Assembly (NCBI GenBank): GCA_030867875.1
Contig: JAOWCC010000577.1
Location: 80,271,740-80,335,739, forward strand
Direction of reading: 5' to 3'
DNA: 64,000 nt
Source of the DNA: Actinernus sp. WN-2022
Taxonomy: Eukaryota > Cnidaria > Anthozoa > Actiniaria > Actinernidae
A model generated the notes under the pieces. It made no database searches and had not been told where the DNA came from. It saw only the letters and a list, made by a program, of their open reading frames with translations. A program made the translations under genes and the position numbers. Below are positions 53,866 through 64,000 of the stretch, piece by piece. The stretch's first letter is position 1. The number at the start of each line of letters is the position of its first letter.

Positions 53866-56159
53866 ACGAAGAAATATATATCTACGGCTTAGAAACGATC
53901 GAGGCTGAAATGATATGAACCGACCGGAGCTGAGTGCAAAGACTGTACGAAAAGTTAGATAAAACCTATCTTTGATGGCAAAACAACCTCATGAACTCAA
54001 ATACGATGCCTTGTGAGCAATCTACGTACATATGAAGCTATAGAAGTTTATATTATCGACTACGTGAGAGTCTGCAAACATCGAACTGCTATGAAACCGC
54101 TTGTCAGTATTCGCACTTCGTGACAAGCGAACTTTTCTACTTTCGACACATGGTCGCTAAACTGTACGAAATCTCCAAGAATAAATCCCTAATGTCCAAA
54201 CTAACGGGAAAAACTGAAAGAGGAAATCCTTGTGAGCAATCGACGTACAAATGAAGCTATATAAGTTGCCATCGACTATATATGAGAGTCCACATCGAGC
54301 TGCTATGAAACCGCTTGTGACAGTTTGTTTACGCACTTTCGTGACAAGCGTTCGACACACGGTCGCTTAACTGTACGAAATCTCCAAGGATATATCCCTA
54401 ATGTCCAAACTAAAGGGAAAAACTGAAAGAGGAAATCATTGTGACCAATCGACATACATATGAAGCTCCAGAAGTAATTATCGAATACATGAGAACCCAT
54501 AGAGAAAACCGATAATAATGAACACGGTATTAGTTTCACGGACATTTGTGGCTTAACTGAACTCGCGCTACAGCATAGCTTGAAATACTGTACGAAAACT
54601 CCCGTTTAAAAATTTCCAGACTGCCGAAAGGACCGTAGCATCTTAAATAAGATATCCTTCTGACCAATCGACATACATATTAAGCTGTGAAAGTATGTTT
54701 CCATTCCATAACAGCCGATAGTGCAAACTAGTAAACTGCCACTAGTAAATTAACCTTGCGTACTTCCGCGAGTACTGAACTTTCTAGCGTCAAATGCATG
54801 TGTTATGCACTAGTCAATTGAAACTCCGGCCCGCCGACCCACGGGACATAGCGGGGAATGTAACATTTATACAGTGTTACATTTTGACCTTTTCCCCGCC
54901 CATCGGGGACAGTTGGCTGTTACAATACCCGCCACTATGGCCCCGGCATGTGCTTCAGAATTTTCAATTGGGAGAAGGCATTGATAAATTGAATATACAT
55001 AAGCTTCAATCTGTTGTTCCATTATTTGAAAAAAAAAAAAATCTGTAGCTCTGATTGGCTACTCAAACAGTGAATATGATTTCATATTCACCTCCGAGCG
55101 AAGTAGCGATCACCTCGTGCGAGTTTCTGTCCGTTTGACAGGAAATAAAATAACTATTTGGTGCTGGCTATTCACTAATGTGTGCGGGTATATACTAAAA
55201 GCGGCTCGGTAAATATCCACCACCATTCACCTCCACTTTGGAGAATAATTGTTAATTATTCTGAAATAAAAGTAGTATGAGGCCTTAGTTTCATTCCATT
55301 TTTATGAACAAATTATCTTCCAACCAATAGGAACAGCCAAAACCAATAGCTACGATACAGGCACGATTGATAAGGTTCCGAACATACGATTTGCTTTACA
55401 AACGACATTTGGAACCGCAGTGCAAATCGTAGTTTTAATAGTTTGAAAAATTGGAGGAAATTAAACGTCTTCCTAACCTTTAAGGAGATTTTCATGTTTC
55501 AACCAAACAGATCAAGAATTTTCACAATACAAAATTAACACCTTGCCCATCTGAATGCCGTTCGGTGTCGTACTTGTTTAAATTTAAACGAATCATTACT
55601 TAATCTGATATTTTGCCGTGACGCAAACTTTAACAAAACCGGCTTTGTTGTTGCAAATAACAAAGAGTGCGTAATAATAAACACTTCCTGATCTACTACT
55701 CGTGACTTAACTCAGTATAAACACTGCCTCTGATGGAAACACCCAGGACTTGTTTAAATTAACTACGATTTTTGCATGTCCCTAGATTCCGCCACGTTTG
55801 ATACACGTTGTTGATGCTCGGGCCCAGTCCCGCTCTGTTGTGGCTGGCGTTACAACCACCGCTAAAATCTCCGCAAATTTTGCAAATCGTTACTTTCCCC
55901 GTTCCACTGGAGAAATGCAGCGTTAAATGTGCGTTATTCCACGACCATGTCCCCGTTAATGCCCCACTATGTCCCGGGGGCCGGGGTTTCAATTGACTTG
56001 TGCATTACGTTTCCAAACTTTAGGACAAGAAATCTTCCATAGAATGTTCTATTTTTTTACAGCTGAGAACTGTATTATTAAACATAAGAAATAAAACAAT
56101 GATGCCATTTGAAGAATTATATCATGTCAAAAGTGCATAACGAAGAAATATAAATCTAC
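53866..56159 (+). repeat. Repeat R2, copy 2, expanded
   Basis: Matches 21101-21737 but has about three tandem copies of a 180-230-bp block (53960-54500, CAATCGACRTACATATGAAG) and a Harbinger-like insertion at 54806-56004. The flanking 21-bp word (ACGAAGAAATATA...) is at both ends. Confidence 0.75.
54806..56004. mobile_element. Harbinger-like non-autonomous transposon with TTA duplication
   Basis: TIRs TGCACTAGTCAATTGAAAC and the complement TGCACAAGTCAATTGAAAC; subterminal CCGGCCC and GGGACATAG words also mirror. TTA at 54803-54805 and 56005-56007. The empty site TGTTACG is preserved in R2 copy 1. Confidence 0.85.
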
Positions 56160-56189
56160 GGACGCGAGCAGCATAACAGAACAGCAGAC

Positions 56190-58634
56190 CACAGGCTAAC
56201 CATCCTCCCATTTTGTGTATTTATAATATAATAATAATAATAACAACTTTATTTAACGAGGGTAGCACGTGACAGTTAACACTGATGAACTAGTGGCCCT
56301 GATGTTTTAATAATCCATTATTTCTCTTCTCGCTGCTTTGCAGCTCGCTGATCGCCGCGCCGTTGCTGTTCTCTCTAGAAAACCTCTGGAACCAGGGTAC
56401 CTTTTGACTTGATTCTGCTTTAGCGCGCGCTCATAATACAGCTCGGGTTTCCTGTGGCTCAGGTTTGTTTACACATAGCTCGGGCTTCCTGTGGCTCATC
56501 TCGCCAACTACATAAAAATACACAAGGCAGGCAACTAAATTCATCGCCGACAAGCGAGGCGCGCGAGAATTTTGCCGAAAAACGAAAACTTCCAGGTTCC
56601 TGCTCCCTCTCTAACATTCAAAATATTTAAGAACAGTAAATGAGCTACCTTTTTGGTAGTAATTCACGGCGACATCGAGTGTTACACACTCGTAAAAGCT
56701 TCTTAGAAACCGTCAAACTGATCCAGATTTTCGGCGATTTTTTTTTCTCCCTATGATCGGGACAGATATGAGCCATCATAAGGATTTATAACGGTCATCA
56801 CATTCAAATTTTTTTAATCAATCTGTCGAATGATCTCTCGTCTAGAGTCCCTAGCGAAGAAATGGACAGCTGACATTTTTCCCCTAATCTCCCTCGTATG
56901 GGCTGTTTTGAACTCCGAAAGACCGAAGTCGATTTTGTCGAAGGCAAAAACATTATATTGTACAGCGTTATAAAGTGTTTCAGGGGCTCAGAAGTCTCAG
57001 CTGGTCTCTTGCATCTTTACAAGCCTTAGGGTTCCCTTTTTGCTTGTATTTTTACGGTTCAAGTAGCTGATTTATACTTTAAGTAGTAGTCTAACGGATT
57101 GCTTCCAAATATATGAGTATTTGAACACTTTTTGCACGGGTTTTCTAGCTACCCCTCACTCAGGCGGTTTTCTCCAATTCACTGCTCACTTTGGATTTTT
57201 TTTGTTCAGTTCAAACGTTTACTCAGTTCGCACAAAAGGCGCGAAAAAACTTTTGCACGCGTGCGCTACAAATTCCCGCCCTCGGCAAAACTTATTTTAT
57301 GCATGCGAGCTGGTTTGCATTTTGCATCCGAGATCTCTCATGTCCTCCTGAATCTCGCCTGAGAATGTTTTGTCTCGGACGAACTTCTGGGCCTCTTTCT
57401 ACACTTAACGGCGCTGTGCAATGTTTAGCAGGATTTGTTTCTTTGCCTTCGACAAACGACGAGGAAATGTTGGACATTTGCTGGAACTGTTAGTGTTAGA
57501 CAAGGTTTAAAGTGATATGGACGGACTATTAAACTCTTTGACTTTGGCTTTGGACTTCGCTTCGGTTTGCGAATTCGCTTCAAGTTCTCAATGTTTGTGC
57601 CAGTTTGTGGTGGAATTATCGACTACTTCAAATCGGAAGAAAGTGGAACTTCTTCTTCACACTCTCGACTAGAAATTTCAAAGTCAAGATCCTGGCACTC
57701 TTGGAACGAGAAGCTCACTACAAACACGGTAATTTTCTAGTTAAATATTTTTTTATGATGTGATAAACTGTATTTGTGCTGAATTTACTGATGGTAATAC
57801 CTGGTAATACTAGTAGAGTGGAGTAAAATTTGGTCTGAAATCATAGTACGAGAGTTTAGCGGTCGTGCGACATATATTTTTGTAAACAAACTTCCCGCGA
57901 GTCTTAATCTTCAAGATATTTTTCTTCCGGTTCGTTTATCGGAAGCTGTCAAAAAACTACTTCATCGGGGTGGTGTGTCAAGTTGCAAAACAGCCCATAC
58001 GAGGGAGATTAGGGGAAATATGTCAGCTGTCCATTTCTTCGCTGGGGACTCTAGACGAGAGATCATTCGACAGATTGATTAAAAAAAATTGAATGTGATG
58101 ACCGTTATAAATCCTTATGATGGCTCATATCTGTCCCGATCATAGGGAGAAAAAAAAATCGCCGAAAATCTGGATCAGTTTGACGGTTTCTAAGAAGCTT
58201 TTACGAGTGTGTAACACTCGATGTCGCCGTGAATTACCACCAAAAAGGTAGCTCATTTACTGTTCTTAAATATTTTGAATGTTAGAAAGGGAGCAGGAAC
58301 CTGGAAGCTTTCGTTTTTCGGCAAAATTCTCGCGCGCCTCGCTTGTCGGCGATGAATTTAGTTGCCTGCCTTGTGTATTTTTATGTAGTTGGCGAGATGA
58401 GCCACAGGAAGCCCGAGCTATGTGTAAACAAACCTGAGCCACAGGAAACCCGAGCTGTATTATGAGCGCGCGCTAAAGCAGAATCAAGTCAAAAGGCACC
58501 CTGGTTCCAGAGGTTTTCTAGAGAGAACAGCAACGGCGCGGGGTTCAGCGAGCTGCGAAGCAGCGAGAAGAGAAATAATGGATTATTAAAACGTCAGTGA
58601 CAAATACACAAAATGGGAGGATGGTTAGCCTGTG
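56190..58634. mobile_element. 2.4-kb DNA transposon with about 650-bp TIRs and 7-bp duplication
   Basis: Ends CACAGGCTAACCATCC and its complement; AGCAGAC occurs at 56183-56189 and 58635-58641. Arms (56190-56915 and 57987-58634) match over about 650 bp; the left arm contains a LINE-tail insertion. The 1.07-kb centre has no transposase-like frame. The duplication length and CA...TG ends could suit P-like or hAT-like transposition. Confidence 0.85.
56224..56300. mobile_element. LINE 3' tail inside the left TIR
   Basis: An ATA/ATT microsatellite followed by CAACTTTATTTAACGAGGG; absent from the right arm, so inserted after the transposon arose. Confidence 0.6.
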
Positions 58635-59219
58635 AGCAGACTAAATTGTAAACGTAAGGTCAACTACTTTATTTACATACGAGAAAACAAAAATATTAAA
58701 TTACATACATGTATATATACTAGGGGAGTAGTATATCACCGCGCTACCGGCCACTCATAAAGACTGCTAATATTCAGCTAATAATTCTTCTAAGAGGATT
58801 TCAAATGAAAGTGTATTTCATCTTCAATCTCATGTGGTCCGAGTGAAAGCCCAGATGGGCTCTTGTTTATATTAGCCTTAAGACGTATTTAGCTCCTGCA
58901 CGCAAACTTATTATCAACACTGGCTTAGTAACAAGCATACATTTTTCTTTTTATCATATCTTACTTCAAATCAATTTATGAAAAATATTAAAAGCAGCCC
59001 TAATCTCGCCCATTAGTTAGCATGTTTAACATTTAGTATTTTCGCAGTAATTCAAAGAAGTGTTATTTCCCTTTTTGATGCAATATGCAAAGAAAGAAAG
59101 ACTAGAAAGAAAGAAATAACTTGAAAGCAAACTGCAACAGAATTAATCGTGATGTGTGTCGCAACTACCGATAAGCATTTTAGAGGTGACAGGATCAATT
59201 AGCATGTCAGTCCCGTAAC

Positions 59220-59685
59220 TAGGCTTTAGCACATTCTGCCGGCAGAATTTCGAGCATAATAGGGCCTCAAGAGCAGAAAACGTAATTGGGGCATAATCCG
59301 GGCAGAATAGGCCATTTTGCATATTTGGGGCCTGGGAACGAGGAAAAGTGGAGATGAGAGGGAGCTGATAACGAGCAAAACAAAGATGGCGGCGGAACAA
59401 ACAGAAATCATTGACCATGACGAAGAAGAATAAGAAAGACAGTTGGTTACCAATGCTTTAACTTACCTTAACTTTATTGCAGGCTCCGAAAAAGTCCGAC
59501 CTATAGATCGTAAACTAAAAATTAGTACTAATCCATGAAAAAAAATGGAATAATCGGCTTGTACACGCTAAAACTGCAACTGCCCCAAATTTTCAGAAGC
59601 ATAAATCCGAGCATAATAGTCTTTTTTTCGGGCAATTCTTTCGAGCAGAATAGCCTTTTTTTCGAACAGAATGTGCTAAAGCCTA
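59220..59685. mobile_element. hAT-like MITE with 8-bp duplication CCCGTAAC
   Basis: TIR TAGGCTTTAGCACATTCTG and complement; CCCGTAAC at 59212-59219 and 59686-59693. Interior contains CGAGCATAATAG and GGGCAGAATAG words. Confidence 0.9.
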
Positions 59686-59699
59686 CCCGTAACACTCCC

Positions 59700-60154
59700 A
59701 ACTTTGGGACAAGAAACCATTGAGCTGTTAACTGTGTCGGCGGGAAAATAACCTCCAAGGGTAAGGGAAAACCTGATACAAGCGGACAAACTTTGAGATA
59801 TTAAGAGATGGTCTAGAGAACAGGGGACTGCAGGATATAGCTAATATTATGTATACAGTTAAGAATAGTCTTTGCTCTAAGTATGACTGTGATATTACTG
59901 ATTTCGTTGAATAATACAACATACATCTTAAGTGTCAAAGAATTTCCGATTCCTAGATTCAATACAGTAGGTTATGGCAAACATTGCGTCAGATATTTCA
60001 TTTAGGACCATTACCCTGGTCTGAGTTCAAATCAAATGTGCGTAATTTACCATCTATAGGGCTGTTATGGTTACCCTGTAGCTCATTATTATGCCATGCG
60101 GTCTGTTCTGAGCTGGAGTGAACACGAACAGAATAAAACATGGTGTCAGAAGCG
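59700..60154 (+). mobile_element. LTR-like end and primer-binding site, copy 2
   Basis: As in U1: AATAAA at 60132, ACA, then TGGTGTCAGAAGCG from 60141. Confidence 0.55.
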
Positions 60155-60199
60155 ATATTTTACGCCTCCTAAAGCCGTAATAAAGCTGGAAAATACATT

Positions 60200-60560
60200 T
60201 TACACACACAGGTTGTCATTTTGGCGAATTTTGAGAATATTTGCAGACTCACACGAGCCGCCAGCTTGGATTATCGATCGAATCAAAGCCAAACAAAAGT
60301 GAAAGCAGTCAACTAACACAACAATGGCGAGGTCTTCGATCCCTCCACCTCAGGCCATGGATATGAAAGGGGATATTGCTACCAAATGGGACTCCTGAGA
60401 CTTTAGAGACAGTTGGGATAATTATATAATCGCTACGGAGCTCAACAAAAAAACTATACTCAGAGAAAAAGACCTAGACCTCAACAAAGCTATAACATAT
60501 GCCGCACCAGCAAAACAGCCATCAAAGAGCTACACAACACTCTTAAACCTGTAGTTTTAA
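60200..60560 (+). pseudogene. Ty3/Gypsy gag remnant, copy 2
   Basis: Same gag fragment as 36765-37110 (SIPPPQAMDMKGDIATKW), with stops and shifts; no SINE insertion upstream. Confidence 0.65.
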
Positions 60561-61372
60561 AACAAGTAATAACTCTTAATTTCAGTACAAACATTTCTTA
60601 TTTTCATTTCATAGATTCTTAATGTAAGGCATGATTTCTTATTTTAATTGAGTCAATTCTTAAAATAAGAAATAACTTCTTCTTATGTGAATGGGAACAT
60701 AAATTTAAGACTCAAGTCTAAAAATTAGACAACATTCTTGAAGAACAGAATAATATACAGTGTAATATAATATATATAATAAAAATAATAAGAAGAACGG
60801 TAAAATAAACGCAATTGATGTTTTCTGTAGTAGATTTTGCAGTAGAGCTCGAATTTTAACATTTTGTTGAAAAGTCAAATCCAGGGCCATGCGGCGACAT
60901 ATTTTCTTGCCACATTTTCATTAAACGATCTTAAATGTTCAGCATATCAGACAAAATAACGCACACCAATTTTTTATATATTCACTCCCATTAGACTGAC
61001 CTGAATTATGCTAAATTTGGATATCCACTTGAGATCATATCGGACCGATAGCAAACAAAGTACTGACGCACTCAATTTCTTTGATATCCACTTGAAAGCA
61101 TATGGGGTTAATAGGGAACGAATTCATGCACACTAAATATCTTCGATATCCACTTGAGAGCATATCGGGTTGATTAGTAAATAAATTGGATGTCCCGTAT
61201 CTATTACTTATTAACTGAAAACTGTGATACTTTGAGAGCACTATTAATTTGATAGTCAATCTCCACTTGAGATCCATCAATTCAATGCTTCCCACATGGA
61301 AGATTTGAGCTGTACAATCACAGTTGAATGTGATAACATATCAGATTCTGTTGTGATAAATTCAGCTTTTAT

Positions 61373-62160
61373 CTTTTTACTGATGATACTAATATACTTT
61401 ATGCAGACAAAAATCTTAAATCGTTGGAACTAATCGTAAACAGAGAACAAAAGAAATTATATGATTGGCTAACAGCAAATAAATTAACCCTTAACGTTAT
61501 ATTTCGTCCCTATCAGAAGAACCTTACTATCAACCTAAAATAAGTATATTCGATAATGAACAGAATAAGAACTTTCCCTTGGAAAGTAAAGACTATGTGA
61601 AATATCTCGGAGTTTTAATTGACAATAATTTATCCTGGAAGTATCACATTGAGCAAAACAGTAGGGGTAATCGCGAAACTAAGACATTTTGTGCCCGTAA
61701 ATACCCTCCTGAGTATTTATCGATCATTAATTGCTCCTTACTTAACTGATGGGTTGACAGTTTGGGGTCAGGCATTTAAGTCCTATCTGAAAAAAACTTC
61801 TAATTCTTCAAAAGCGGGCACTCCGCTTTATGTATTTTGCCGACATAAATGAGCACGCAATTCCCTTTTGCCATTGATGTTAATATTATGCCTGTAAACG
61901 TTTTTATACTATGAGTCACTATCTAACTTGATGTATGATCTCAGAAATAACTCAGCACCAATAATTATTTTAAATATATTCGTAAACACCCCCAGTATCC
62001 ATTCTTATAATACACGTTCCTCTACATCCAACAATTTCTATATTAAAAACTCTAGACTTGAAATACAAAAACACGCCTTCTCTAGAATTGGATCAAAACT
62101 ATGGAATGAGATACCATGTTATCTCAGTAATCGTCCAAAAAAGCATTTAAAATAGAACTT
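61373..62160 (+). mobile_element. LINE reverse transcriptase remnant
   Basis: Frames along the plus strand read DDTNILYADKN-like, LYDWLTANKLTLNV, LGVLIDNNLSWKYHI-like, KLRHFVPVNTLLSIYRSL, then IHSYNTRSS and AFSRIGSKLWNEIP, i.e. motif C to the C-terminus of a non-LTR reverse transcriptase, broken by several shifts. U1 preserves only two short parts, so it lost the rest after duplication. Confidence 0.7.
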
Positions 62161-63640
62161 AAGAAAATACTAGTTAATATCCTCAAATTAGAAGATACAT
62201 ATATTGATACATCCACGATTATTTCAAAGGTAAAATCATTCAAATAAAATTTGCTGATTTGACAGTTATTATTTCTATAAAATAACGTCTATAGTTCTAT
62301 CAACATATTCACCACCTTGTCTTTTGTCTCTTTATAATTCCTTTTTCTTCTCTCTTTTTTCTCTCCCTCCATTACATGTAAAACGTAACTTATTCTTTTA
62401 AACTGTAATTACTATATTTCCTTATATAAGACTCGGCCCGCCTAGATTAGCTTTAAGCTACCTGCGGTCCAGTCAGATTGTAAATTACACTATTAGAATA
62501 AAAGATAAAATATGTGTCAAAAAATGTGTGTATCAGAACCTCATACGGGTGAACCGGTATGGATGCGACTTTGCAGAGACTCTGATCAGAGTGGAGGAAG
62601 CAGAGTGTATATGTTCTTCTATTTTTCAGGTCTTTAGACCTTCATCTCATTGTCCTACGGGACGGTGTATTTAGTTCGGTTAAAGTATGTAATATTTTTC
62701 TATATTTCATTTCTTTAGACCATGATTTCACGGTTTGAAAGAGTGTTTGGTGCAGTAGAACATGAACTGTTTTTCCATATTTCATTTCTTTAAATCACGT
62801 TTTCACGGTATAAGGTATAACTTTGCCTTCCAAACAATGTTCGGTATTTTAATTCTCGATGAAACAGGAAATAAAGAGGAAGGGTACCGTACATTTTGGG
62901 CGTATATATATTCTAGATCTAGGAAAGTAGTCGTTCACTTAAGATAACGTTCCGTAAATTTGCTATTCTGAAGCAAAGACGTTTTGAAGCACCCATGCAA
63001 CCACAGGTTCCCTTTGAAATCGCTTTCAAAGTTCACTTTGGTGATTCTAGTATTCCAACTTGTCGAGAAATGTTAACTAAATGAGGCCTCGTCCTTTCCA
63101 CATACAGTTTTTTAATTGATCAAGAGAGTGCGATTCTAGCGAACATTTTAGAGATATATGGGTAAGGTAGACAGAATTGAATATACGACGCCATGGAAAA
63201 TATAAGATAACAATATCTGCCGTCTAGAACACTTGTCTTATAGGAAAAAAAAAACAGTTCTTCGATTCCTATTTAACGATATACATGAATTTACTTCTGA
63301 AGTATTTGATGCAATAAATATTCTTGAAGTGAAAATTCTTGAAGTGAAATAGAAACGTCTGAACTGTCTCTATTTATGCCCTTGATTTATTAATGACATT
63401 CCCTTGCCATAGTTAGCCAATGCGTTGTCTGGAATGTCATTTAACAAGTGACTTGAACACGCGAGGCCAGCGACAGGAAGATTTTTTCTAACACTTGCAT
63501 GTATCATTTTCTCTCACGATGAACTTGAAACAAGCAGAGTATCTTTATTCTGTATAAATATCGACCAGCTTTGAGGCAGACTACATCGAGACTAGACTGT
63601 ATATCTCGAAAAGATGTATCTCCTTCTGGCCAGCTGAAAT

Positions 63641-64000
63641 TAAGAGTGGATGTCAGGAAACTGATCAAACATATCGCGGCAAGGGTCGAAAATACGATTT
63701 CTTTCATATTTCAAAGTCAGATAGCCTAAGGTATAACCAAAAGCACTGTACACTTTTTTAGGGAACATATATTTTTATTTCGAAGAAAAATGCAATTAAC
63801 TAAATTCAGTCGAAATGACTGTTTGACACGCCAAATTCTGACACGAGTTTCCCGGTCTCGCGTACCAAAACAAACATGCATCTAGTCTTAAAAATGCTTA
63901 CTTAGCGTTGTTTTGCTTGCGCGGAGGAGGGGCTTACGTCAAGTTAAAAAGAAAATCATCAGAAAATGTTACACATGACTAGTAGCCTGTTGGGCCAACT
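63641..64000 (-). repeat. Inverted copy of the U3 tail
   Basis: The complement matches 52374-52635 and then 44690-44770 (CTAGTCATGTGTAACATTTT, CCCCTCCTCCGCGCAAGC), running off the window. The junction with U4 is at the CTTAAG-like word near 63640. Confidence 0.8.

Larger units (their letters stand above)
52888..58871. mobile_element. 6-kb composite insertion of uncertain class
   Basis: Begins ACTCGGGCTGCCTGTGGCAG, ends GCCCAGATGGGCTCTTGTTT followed by ATATT; the uninterrupted site (ATATAATTTAGCC) is in U2 at 45530. It includes R2 copy 2, a Harbinger-like MITE and a long-TIR transposon. No transposase was recognised, and the ends do not match each other as TIRs. Segment 52888-53540 has no coding support; a plus-strand frame at 53558-53908 is unassigned. 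Confidence 0.5.
52740..63640 (+). repeat. Higher-order repeat unit U4 (with 6-kb composite insertion)
   Basis: The shared blocks 52740-52887 and 58872-59211 flank an insertion of about 6 kb (52888-58871). After it the unit repeats the U1 gag segment, a LINE fragment and the shared 1.7-kb tail. Confidence 0.75.

Noticed and set aside
57121..57493. Overlapping frames in the centre of the long-TIR transposon as a transposase
   Set aside because: Short, mutually overlapping in three frames, with no catalytic motif.

Overview
The window looks like a repeat-rich, AT-rich nuclear genome segment from a marine invertebrate. A cnidarian, perhaps an anthozoan, is the best guess, made from the style of the Polinton, the LINEs carrying PHD fingers, the Ty3/Gypsy gag and the Ngaro element; no species marker is visible. 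There are GT-AG introns, AATAAA signals, target-site duplications and LINE 3' microsatellite tails, and no bacterial features.

Region 1 (1-7714) is the right-hand part of a decayed Polinton/Maverick (adintovirus-like) element. It holds the start of an A32-type packaging ATPase, a major capsid protein gene split by a LINE, two or three accessory virion-type genes, a small zinc-binding protein and a retropepsin-like aspartic protease. It ends in a 292-bp imperfect palindrome. Integrase and DNA polymerase B are not in the window. The regulatory DNA is compact and virus-like: a 37-bp symmetric divergent promoter, three copies of a TATA-containing promoter module, and a 22-bp-stem hairpin just after the protease gene.

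Region 2 (7.7-23.8 kb) is mostly non-coding. It holds a Penelope-like fragment with a GIY-YIG domain, SINE-like repeats, a broken host gene (12.1-12.6 kb), LINE tails, a terminal-inverted-repeat element containing an almost pure 8-bp G-rich minisatellite (about 98 copies), and nested inverted-repeat transposons. The best intact host gene is a two-exon minus-strand gene at 17.9-19.5 kb. It encodes a 120-residue secreted precursor with a signal peptide, an acidic spacer and a strongly cationic Arg/His/Pro tail ending in Gly-Lys-Lys, which resembles an amidated antimicrobial peptide precursor.

Region 3 (23.8-35.9 kb) holds a decayed two-repeat protein gene, two 5'-truncated non-LTR retrotransposons (one with a PHD finger and endonuclease), and the 3' end of a plus-strand host gene with two homologous small exons that appear mutually exclusive. 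The second LINE sits in its last intron.

Region 4 (36-64 kb) is a degraded tandem higher-order array of four related units. Each unit was colonised by different elements: a 2.9-kb long-TIR element, Harbinger-like MITEs carrying a nested MITE, an Ngaro-type tyrosine-recombinase retrotransposon with split direct repeats, a 2.4-kb long-TIR transposon with a 7-bp duplication, and a hAT-like MITE. Because units preserve each other's empty sites, insertion boundaries, and one hAT-type excision footprint, can be read directly from the window.
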